A stretch of 6,557 nt of DNA. It comes from Cytophagales bacterium (GTDB lineage Bacteria; Bacteroidota; Bacteroidia; Cytophagales; JAAEPT01). The DNA lies in contig WTJX01000045.1 of assembly GCA_011524675.1 (NCBI GenBank), forward strand, positions 1 to 6,557. The letters are read 5' to 3'. Below, piece by piece: positions 1-5,293 of the stretch. Every line of letters starts with the position of its first letter. Positions within the stretch are counted from its first letter, which is position 1. A program made the translations under genes and the position numbers. Below the pieces are notes generated by a model. It did not search any database, was not told where the DNA came from, and saw only the letters and a program-made list of their open reading frames with translations.

Positions 1-338
1 TACTAAGTCATTAGTACAAAGTCCAAAGTTTGTCTAATACTAATCGTTAATCACTGTGACCCCTTCATTTTTTAATTCTTTTAATTTTTTCATTACTCGG
101 ATAAAGGCAGAAACTATCAACTATTACAACTAAACATTAATCACTAGCCCCCATTATTCATTAAGTTATGCCACTTTCGTGGAATAATCACGTCTCTAAG
201 TCAATACGTCTATACGTTTTAAATATTGTAAATAGTCAATCGTCCAACCGTAAATTGAAATCACTCATAATACATAACACATCATCATTAAACACTAATC
301 TCTAATCACTAAACATTGAAAAGCTCATCACTCATAAT
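1..338. other. Gene-free AT-rich spacer with heptad periodicity
   Basis: No convincing coding region is visible on either strand here. The stretch lies downstream of the sulfotransferase gene and is low in complexity. TAATC/TAAAC words recur at seven-base spacing in three clusters (about 35-55, 129-147 and 260-320), and a T-rich tract lies at 66-90. A short inverted repeat (TACTAA, GTCA loop, TTAGTA, 1-16) sits at the window edge and may belong to whatever lies to the left. No clear terminator for the sulfotransferase gene was found. Confidence 0.6.
260..321. repeat. Degenerate tandem heptad tract
   Basis: Reading from 287 in steps of seven gives ATTAAAC, ACTAATC, TCTAATC and ACTAAAC in perfect phase. 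The preceding units from 260 (ATCACTC, ATAATAC, ATAACAC) continue the same spacing with looser similarity. Related in-phase units occur at 129-147 (ACTAAAC, ATTAATC, then ACTAG) and 39-52 (ACTAATC, GTTAATC). The pattern is seen directly. Its function is unknown; an analogy with the short tandemly repeated heptamers of some cyanobacterial genomes is inference only. Confidence 0.5.
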
Positions 339-346
339 TCATAACA
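260..346. repeat. Pair of 20-base direct repeats (260-279 and 327-346)
   Basis: The two 20-base copies read ATCACTCATAAT, then one variable base, then CATAACA, so they match at 19 of 20 positions. The second copy overlaps the 3' end of the sulfotransferase gene and contains its stop codon (TCA on the plus strand, 339-341). The pair lies inside the heptad-like spacer, so it may be a by-product of repeat slippage rather than a specific binding site. Confidence 0.6.
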
Positions 347-1004
347 TATCTCTAGCTCTCTTCACTTCCTCATAGATTGCTATTTCATCTTTTAATAGTT
401 CTTTTAGTTTCATTTCTGTGCTATGGGTCAACGTTTTATTTTCATTGAGATGTACTCTATAGTCAGGATAACGTTTCCATTGCATTAGTTGAGCCAACCC
501 AATGATTTCTGAACTATAATTTTCTGCAATACCTATAAAATCAAAGTCGCTTACTTCAAAAGATTGAAAGAGAGACATTACTTGTAAGTGAATAGAAAAT
601 TCCTCTACAAACTCTTCTATCGTATATGTTCTTGTTAAAAACAAGTCATGGTCTGGGTTGCCATGTGGCGGAATATCCTTCCAGTAGTAATAATGAGAGA
701 TGACGCGCTGCACAGGGTCACGCAACCATGTGATAAGCTTTGCATCGGGAAATTGATTTTTTAGTGCTTGACTAGCAGGAAAGGGACCGTGCAATACCCG
801 TGTGTTCATTGCTAGTTTTTTACCTTCCCTTATCGCTTCTAATTTAGCTTCGTCATAAGCATACATGATAGCCGACTTACCATAGAGCTTTTGTAGCAAC
901 TTTTTGAAAGCACTTGTTCCACTTCGAGGAACATGAATAGACAACAAGTCTAGGCTGTTATTAGTGGGAGAGTGATAGTACGGATTGATTAACTTTTTTA
1001 GCAT
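339..1004 (-). CDS. Sulfotransferase family protein (PAPS-dependent)
   Basis: This 221-residue protein is predicted to transfer a sulfo group from 3'-phosphoadenosine 5'-phosphosulfate (PAPS) to an unknown acceptor, probably a carbohydrate or lipid. The 5'-phosphosulfate loop is HVPRSGTS at residues 24-31, close to the PKSGTT pattern of cytosolic sulfotransferases. The 3'-phosphate-binding element is WLRDPVQRVISHYYYW (93-108), with the expected Arg95 and Ser103 eight residues apart. HGPFP (72-76) and DFIGIAENY (155-163) also fit bacterial Sulfotransfer_2-like enzymes, and the length is normal for that group. No signal peptide or membrane segment is seen, so it is probably cytoplasmic. The start at 1004 gives a sensible N-terminus; no Shine-Dalgarno is visible. 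It is transcribed away from the MaoC gene and no glycan-synthesis gene lies beside it in this window, so the acceptor cannot be inferred. Family assignment is firm; the substrate is unknown. Confidence 0.85.
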   Translation of the reverse strand: MLKKLINPYYHSPTNNSLDLLSIHVPRSGTSAFKKLLQKLYGKSAIMYAYDEAKLEAIREGKKLAMNTRVLHGPFPASQALKNQFPDAKLITWLRDPVQRVISHYYYWKDIPPHGNPDHDLFLTRTYTIEEFVEEFSIHLQVMSLFQSFEVSDFDFIGIAENYSSEIIGLAQLMQWKRYPDYRVHLNENKTLTHSTEMKLKELLKDEIAIYEEVKRARDML

Positions 1005-1183
1005 AGAGATTATAGAAAGTAGTCAGTAAAGAACGTTTTGATTTTGATGAGCAAGTCAATGTGCTTACCTCCCAGTTTTGTCATTGTAAAAAATCAGTTG
1101 GTTTATTATAAAGAAAACCTACACTTCAAGAAACACTGAAGAATGAAATTACAAAAATCAAAATACAAAAAACAAAAGTTTAG

Positions 1184-1191
1184 TACCTTTG
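1184..1191 (+). promoter_or_regulatory. Bacteroidota-type -7 element for the MaoC gene
   Basis: TACCTTTG is an exact match to the TAnnTTTG -7 consensus used by the Bacteroidota primary sigma factor. It ends 17 bases before the ATG at 1209, the usual layout for a short leader. No TTG -33 box is evident in the A-rich sequence upstream, so the promoter is incomplete by consensus. It matters because transcription starting just after it would exclude the upstream ATG at 1143. Confidence 0.6.
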
Positions 1192-1208
1192 TTCAAAAGA
1201 TAAGCACT

Positions 1209-1622
1209 ATGAATACATTTGACAAATTGAAGCTAGGCGATAGCTATACAGATACTAGAGTTGTTACCGAAGAGATGATAAATACTTTTGCTGCTGTTTC
1301 CGGTGATAGCAACCCATTGCATCTTGATGCAGACTTTGCTGCTACTACACCTTTCAAAGAGAGAATAGCGCATGGAGCACTAGTATCTTCTTTCATTTCC
1401 AAAGTGTTAGGTTGTGATTTTCCAGGTTATGGTTCTGTCTATGTATCACAGTTTTCACAGTTCAAACGTCCAGTAAAGATAGGAGACGAGATTTCAACTA
1501 CTGTAGAAGTAAAAGAAAAGGACGAAAGAAGGGGCTATGTAACTTTTAAGACCTATTGCAAAAACCAATTAGGCAAAATAGTGGTCGATGGTGAAGCCGT
1601 AGGCATACCGCCGAAGCAATAA
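1209..1622 (+). CDS. MaoC-like (R)-specific enoyl-CoA hydratase
   Basis: From the ATG at 1209 this is a 137-residue single hot-dog domain protein, about the size of PhaJ-type hydratases (the Aeromonas enzyme is about 134). The hydratase signature SGDSNPLHLD (31-40) supplies the catalytic pair Asp33 and His38. IAHGALVSS (53-61) supplies the conserved turn and serine. These enzymes reversibly hydrate trans-2-enoyl-CoA to (R)-3-hydroxyacyl-CoA in the cytoplasm, usually as dimers, linking beta-oxidation to other lipid or polyester pathways. The true substrate here is not shown, and no PHA synthase is nearby. An in-frame ATG at 1143 would add 22 residues rich in Lys and Gln. That extension reads through A-rich promoter sequence and lies upstream of the -7 element, so I reject it. 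The gene appears monocistronic. Confidence 0.9.
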   Translation: MNTFDKLKLGDSYTDTRVVTEEMINTFAAVSGDSNPLHLDADFAATTPFKERIAHGALVSSFISKVLGCDFPGYGSVYVSQFSQFKRPVKIGDEISTTVEVKEKDERRGYVTFKTYCKNQLGKIVVDGEAVGIPPKQ

Positions 1623-1769
1623 CTTATTACTCCACAAGAAGTAAACTAAAGCATGTTTTCAGTGGTTAGAAGTGATAATGTACCATATTGAACAAGACGT
1701 AAGTAGTCATCCAAAAATACTTATGATAAAAAACGGATATTTTAGTCCATCTCATCGTTAGAAATACAC

Positions 1770-1787
1770 GCTTTAGCTTGCTAAAGC
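1770..1787 (+). terminator. Possible intrinsic terminator after the MaoC gene
   Basis: GCTTTAG and CTAAAGC form a perfect 7-base-pair stem around a CTTG loop. The stem is followed by TTTGCTTTCTG, a moderately T-rich tail. It lies about 150 bases past the MaoC stop, further than usual, and the stem is short. It is therefore a weak candidate terminator and could also be a processing or regulatory hairpin. Confidence 0.35.
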
Positions 1788-1882
1788 TTTGCTTTCTGCC
1801 TTGATCTGAACTAAAATCACTCATTTTTTAAAACACAATTATTTTTGTCTGCCTACTTAATGCAGAAGAAATTAAAGAAAAA

Positions 1883-1911
1883 TGTCTTATGTCTTGTATC
1901 TTAACATCTTA
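1883..1911. repeat. Short degenerate heptad run
   Basis: TGTCTTA, TGTCTTG and TATCTTA follow each other without gaps (1883-1903). CATCTTA follows one base later (1905-1911). The unit differs from the TAATC-type heptads at the left of the window, but the seven-base period is the same. Confidence 0.45.
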
Positions 1912-2003
1912 AAAAACGGTGTTGTAAAGTCGATATTTTGATGTACCGCTACTATTATTACAATGCCTAAATTATCTTCTATACCACTACATTATCATTA
2001 CCA

Positions 2004-3968
2004 ATGCAAGATCAAACATTAGACAATACCGCAAGGCTTAGCCTACCCTATGTATCAAGCCTCACACGCTATGCACGTAGAGAAACCACAGAAGTAAGCA
2101 TAGGAGATATTCCTTTGGGAGGAGACAACCCCATCAGAGTACAGTCCATGACCACGGTAGATACGATGGATACCCAAGGCTCAGTAGAAGAGTGCGTACG
2201 CATGATAGCCTCGGGTTGTGAATACATCCGTATTACAGCCCCAAGCATCAAAGAAGCCGAAAACCTAGCCAACATACGCCAAGAGCTAAGAGCCAAGGGC
2301 TACGATACTCCACTCGTGGCTGATATACATTTCACACCCAATGCCGCAGAAGTTGCTGCCAAAATTGTAGAAAAGGTACGTGTAAATCCTGGGAACTATG
2401 CAGATAAGAAAAAGTTTGATCTTATCACCTATACAGACGAAGCCTATCAGGCAGAACTTGACCGCATAGAAGAAAAGTTCTTGCCATTAGTAGAGCTATG
2501 CAAAGCCCACGGTACAGCCATGCGCATAGGTACAAATCACGGCTCCCTTTCAGATCGCATCATGAGTCGTTATGGAGATACACCTCTTGGTATGGTAGAG
2601 TCTGCATTAGAGTTTTTAAGAATATGCAATAAAGCCCATTACGATCAAGTAGTCATCTCCATGAAGTCTAGCAATACCAGAGTGATGGTACAGGCATACC
2701 GCTTGTTAGTAGCCAAGCTACAAGAAGAAGGCTTGAAAGCATATCCCTTGCACCTCGGAGTGACAGAAGCAGGAGAGGCAGAAGATGGTAGGATCAAATC
2801 TGCCATAGGCATAGGTACATTACTAGAGGATGGTCTAGGAGATACCATACGCGTTTCTTTGACAGAAGCACCGGAGTACGAAGCACCCGTAGCACAAAAA
2901 CTCATAGACAGATATACAGATAGAGCGTCTCATACAAGCATAGCCGAGCTAGCCCAGTCTCCCGTTAATCCTTATCATTACCAAAAACGCCCTAGCTATA
3001 CATGTGATACCCTTGGAGGAGAAAATGTACCAAGAGTTATAGCAGATATGAGCAAAGAACCAATTACTGTAACTTCTTTGAAAAAAGTAGGATATTTCTT
3101 CAATGAGTTATTAGATAAGTGGAGCATGTCTGACCTCGGAGCAGACTTTGTGTATTTGGGAAAACAAAAAGCAGAGGATATGCTACCCAACGGACTCAAA
3201 GCCATATATGACGCAAGCATATGGCAAAGCCATATGGTCAATGCTTTTCCTTTATACACTTTCGTGGAATGGAATCGTGCCCTTACTGTACATGCGGTAC
3301 TCAACTTTGTTGAAGTTACAGCTGAACAAATAGCACAAGAAGGAAGTGGATTTATAGAAAGTATAAAAGGAAGAAAGGATGTTGTTTTGATTATGACTAC
3401 CCAAAATATACACGCCATGCCTGCCATGCGTAGGGCATTCTTTCAACTACTTATACAAAATATTCAAACACCTATCATCATCAAAAGAGCCTATCAAGAA
3501 ACCGTTGATAAAGAACGCTTACTACTCGATGCAGCGGTGGATATAGGAGGCTTGCTGATAGATGGCTTAGGTGATGGCGTATTACTGTCAACAGAAGACC
3601 TACAATTTGCCAACGAGACAGCCTTTGGTATTTTGCAAGCTGCAAGAACGCGCATGACCAAAACAGAATACATCTCTTGCCCTTCTTGTGGGCGAACCCT
3701 GTTTGACTTGCAAGAAACTACTGCCATGATACGTAAACATACAGATCACCTCAAAGGAGTCAAAATAGGTATTATGGGCTGTATCGTAAATGGTCCAGGA
3801 GAGATGGCAGATGCAGACTACGGCTATGTAGGTTCTGGCAAAGGGAAAATTACCTTATACAAAGGACAGGAAGTAATGAAGAGAGGAGTACCTTCTGAGA
3901 AGGCACTTGACGAGCTGATAGAAATCATCAAAGAAGACGGGAATTGGATAGCCCCAGTAGTAGTTTAA
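2004..3968 (+). CDS. ispG: 4-hydroxy-3-methylbut-2-enyl diphosphate synthase, long form
   Basis: IspG (GcpE) converts 2-C-methyl-D-erythritol 2,4-cyclodiphosphate to HMBPP, the sixth step of the MEP isoprenoid pathway, in the cytoplasm with electrons from ferredoxin or flavodoxin. At 654 residues this is the three-domain form known from Bacteroidota, Chlamydiae and plants, not the roughly 370-residue form of E. coli. The N-terminal TIM barrel spans about 30-305, with RVQSMTTVDTMDT from 45 and RVNPGN at 126-131. An inserted domain covers about 306-545 and ends in a barrel-like GGLLIDGLGDGVLL segment. The C-terminal [4Fe-4S] domain has CPSC (Cys559, Cys562) and GCIVNGPGE, giving Cys593 and Glu600. 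These match the three Cys plus one Glu ligand set of the family. The ATG at 2004 leaves a plausible short N-terminal leader; no Shine-Dalgarno is present. All key residues are intact, so the enzyme should be active. Confidence 0.97.
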   Translation: MQDQTLDNTARLSLPYVSSLTRYARRETTEVSIGDIPLGGDNPIRVQSMTTVDTMDTQGSVEECVRMIASGCEYIRITAPSIKEAENLANIRQELRAKGYDTPLVADIHFTPNAAEVAAKIVEKVRVNPGNYADKKKFDLITYTDEAYQAELDRIEEKFLPLVELCKAHGTAMRIGTNHGSLSDRIMSRYGDTPLGMVESALEFLRICNKAHYDQVVISMKSSNTRVMVQAYRLLVAKLQEEGLKAYPLHLGVTEAGEAEDGRIKSAIGIGTLLEDGLGDTIRVSLTEAPEYEAPVAQKLIDRYTDRASHTSIAELAQSPVNPYHYQKRPSYTCDTLGGENVPRVIADMSKEPITVTSLKKVGYFFNELLDKWSMSDLGADFVYLGKQKAEDMLPNGLKAIYDASIWQSHMVNAFPLYTFVEWNRALTVHAVLNFVEVTAEQIAQEGSGFIESIKGRKDVVLIMTTQNIHAMPAMRRAFFQLLIQNIQTPIIIKRAYQETVDKERLLLDAAVDIGGLLIDGLGDGVLLSTEDLQFANETAFGILQAARTRMTKTEYISCPSCGRTLFDLQETTAMIRKHTDHLKGVKIGIMGCIVNGPGEMADADYGYVGSGKGKITLYKGQEVMKRGVPSEKALDELIEIIKEDGNWIAPVVV

Positions 3969-3999
3969 GGTTAAACGCTATATAGGTGTTGAAAATCTT

Positions 4000-4145
4000 G
4001 TCTTTTTTGTGAATGAAGTTGAAAAGATCTTTGTGTGAAATTTTTTATGTGATATTTATTCTCCTTATATTTATCACATAATTAGGTTATTGTAGAAAAA
4101 AATCTAATTTATTCAAAGCAGATAAGAGTTAGTCTTTTTTGTGAA
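4000..4145. repeat. Pair of 14-base direct repeats
   Basis: GTCTTTTTTGTGAA occurs identically at 4000-4013 and 4132-4145, 132 bases apart, in the spacer between ispG and the thioredoxin-fold gene. The second copy lies about 90 bases before the downstream start codon, where an activator or repressor site could sit. Because it contains six consecutive T, chance or slippage cannot be excluded. Confidence 0.45.
4045..4081. promoter_or_regulatory. 10-bp inverted repeat, hairpin or operator
   Basis: TTATGTGATA (4045-4054) and TATCACATAA (4072-4081) are perfect reverse complements around a 17-base loop. The stem is AT-rich and is not followed by a T run, so it makes a poor terminator for ispG, whose stop is about 75 bases upstream. 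The half-sites contain TGTGA and TCACA, like CRP/FNR-family operators. The centre spacing (21 bases) is far longer than the usual six, so a regulator cannot be named. Confidence 0.45.
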
Positions 4146-4184
4146 AAAGTGTAAACAATAATTTAGCAAAGTCTTCTCTTATCT
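4120..4184. promoter_or_regulatory. 9-bp inverted repeat before the thioredoxin-fold gene
   Basis: AGATAAGAG (4120-4128) and CTCTTATCT (4176-4184) are perfect reverse complements separated by 47 bases. The right arm is 52 bases before the start codon at 4237, close to where a promoter is expected. A near match to the -7 consensus, TGAATTTG (4189-4196, one base off), follows it directly. Paired operators with DNA looping are possible, but this is inference from position only. Confidence 0.35.
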
Positions 4185-4236
4185 ATAATGAATTTGTAAT
4201 AGTACAAAGTAGTTATATACTAAAATTTCAGAAATT

Positions 4237-5151
4237 ATGAAGTCTAAATCAATCCTTATCATTGCCTTGATATTTAGTCAATTGCAATTTTTTGCTCAAA
4301 AACTAGAATGGCATACAGACTTTGAAAAGGCACGAAAAATAGCCAAAGAGTCAAATAAAACACTCCTTCTTGATTTTACAGGTAGCGACTGGTGTGGCTA
4401 TTGTATCAAATTGCGTCGTGATGTTTTTGAAGATCCAGAATTTGAAAAATGGGCAAAAGATAAATTAGTTTTGGTAGAACTAGATTTCCCTAGAAAAAAG
4501 ACGCTCCCAGCCAAAATTAAAGAGCAAAACGAAAAGTTACAGGGTCAATTTATGGTGAGAGGCTTTCCTTCTATATATTTTATAACAGCAGAAGGAGGGT
4601 TTAAAGGTGCTATGGGGGGATACAGAGATCTCTATTCTTGGATCGAACAGGCAGATGAAATCGTAGAACGTAATACAGTGGGTGTTATCCCTATTTCTGA
4701 TGATGCTTCTATTAAAGAAGGCGTAGTCAAAGAAGCAAAGGAAAATACGCTTACCATATGGAAGGTAGCAACACAATACGATAAAGGCTTACCTAATAAT
4801 TTAGTGCATAGCGCTTTTGTAGATTATGCCAGCAGAAAGGGGTTAAAGGTTGATATCCAGTGTTTTCCATACCTTTTCTTCAAAAAGAAATATGCTGAAG
4901 CAGTAAAAAAAGATATTCAGCCTGATCTTATTATTTCTAACAGTAGCAGTATTTTTGATGAACTGAAAGAGGATAAAGCACTTTTATTTAAGAAAAATAA
5001 TACAGGTTATAATTCTGGAGGTTCTACGGAAAACACACTATTCATGGGGAGATATATGACAGCAAATAAGAAGTCTTTATATACTAAAGAGTTGCGAGAA
5101 ATTATGAAAGACATGGTAGATAACTATAATTTTGGGTTTGGTGGATTTTAA
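4237..5151 (+). CDS. Secreted thioredoxin-fold protein with solute-binding-like C-terminal region
   Basis: This is a 304-residue exported protein. Residues 1-20 form a Sec signal peptide: lysines, a hydrophobic core, and likely cleavage before Gln21 in FFAQK. There is no lipobox Cys. Residues about 22-146 are a thioredoxin-like domain with the active site WCGYC (Cys53, Cys56) and the cis-proline motif RGFPSIYF (Pro111), so it should be a periplasmic thiol-disulfide oxidoreductase. Residues about 168-251 do not belong to thioredoxin. They show a beta-alpha-beta-alpha-beta order with TLTIW (171-175), KGLKVDI (201-207), QPDLII (228-233) and SSIFDEL (237-243). This resembles the first lobe of MalE-type solute-binding proteins. 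No second lobe follows. The tail (252-304) is unrecognised and Gly/Asn/Phe-rich at the end. A strong terminator follows closely, so the end looks natural rather than frameshifted. The thioredoxin call is firm; the second-domain call is tentative and its ligand or partner is unknown. Confidence 0.85.
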   Translation: MKSKSILIIALIFSQLQFFAQKLEWHTDFEKARKIAKESNKTLLLDFTGSDWCGYCIKLRRDVFEDPEFEKWAKDKLVLVELDFPRKKTLPAKIKEQNEKLQGQFMVRGFPSIYFITAEGGFKGAMGGYRDLYSWIEQADEIVERNTVGVIPISDDASIKEGVVKEAKENTLTIWKVATQYDKGLPNNLVHSAFVDYASRKGLKVDIQCFPYLFFKKKYAEAVKKDIQPDLIISNSSSIFDELKEDKALLFKKNNTGYNSGGSTENTLFMGRYMTANKKSLYTKELREIMKDMVDNYNFGFGGF

Positions 5152-5177
5152 TGCGTTTTTAACCTAAGTACTGGATG

Positions 5178-5248
5178 AGAAAACTAAACGTGGTTTACCC
5201 AATGAATAGAAAGCATTCGGTAAACCACGTTTTGAGTTTTAGTTTTCT
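5178..5248. terminator. Bidirectional intrinsic terminator between convergent genes
   Basis: AACGTGGTTTACC (5187-5199) pairs perfectly with GGTAAACCACGTT (5219-5231). Inside it, after one C-C mismatch, AATG/CATT extends the stem to a 9-base loop (5205-5213). Outside it, AGAAAACTAA (5178-5187) can pair with TTAGTTTTCT (5239-5248), leaving an unpaired bulge on the right arm. T-rich sequence follows the core on both strands (TTTTGAGTTTTAG on plus, GTTTAGTTTTC on minus). It can therefore stop both the thioredoxin-fold transcript and the CLC transcript, whose stop codons lie 27 and 46 bases from the hairpin. Confidence 0.85.
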
Positions 5249-5293
5249 TTATTCTTCACTAAAAGGTTTTGTGCTTAGCTCTTATTTTATAGC

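Larger units (their letters stand above)
1623..2003. other. Spacer between the MaoC gene and ispG
   Basis: No gene longer than about 20 codons is supported. Visible items are a hairpin at 1770-1787, an isolated -7-like TATTTTTG at 1840-1847 without a -33 partner, a small heptad run at 1883-1911, and two short upstream reading frames before ispG (1941-1970 and 1963-2022). The 10-mer TAAAAAACGG occurs twice (1727-1736 and 1910-1919). The ispG promoter must lie here but cannot be placed with confidence. Confidence 0.5.

Noticed and set aside
1..338. CRISPR array or mobile-element end in the repeat-rich left spacer
   Set aside because: Repeat units are about 7 bases with no regular spacers, and no transposase or terminal inverted repeat is present.
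1124..1141. CTTCA/TGAAG imperfect palindrome in the divergent spacer
   Set aside because: The arms are only 5 bp with an 8-base gap, too weak to call an operator.
1840..1847. TATTTTTG as the ispG promoter -7 element
   Set aside because: It matches TAnnTTTG, but there is no TTG at -33 spacing and it would give a leader of about 150 bases. Such a match is fairly likely by chance in AT-rich DNA.
2069..2296. Minus-strand open frame inside ispG
   Set aside because: It is a shadow of ispG, with biased composition, no recognisable motif and no promoter. The same applies to the minus-strand frames at 2645-2905, 2996-3427, 3252-3446 and 3494-3727, and the plus-strand frame at 3148-3333.
3963..3976. 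Palindrome GTTTAAGGTTAAAC over the ispG stop codon
   Set aside because: The loop would be two bases and the stem AT-rich with no T run after it, so it is not a credible terminator.
4045..4081. CRP-like operator (TGTGA and TCACA half-sites)
   Set aside because: The half-sites are 21 bases apart instead of six, so it does not fit a CRP/FNR dimer site. It is kept only as an unassigned inverted repeat.
4537..4776. Minus-strand open frame inside the thioredoxin-fold gene
   Set aside because: It overlaps the well-supported thioredoxin gene completely, and its translation shows no domain.
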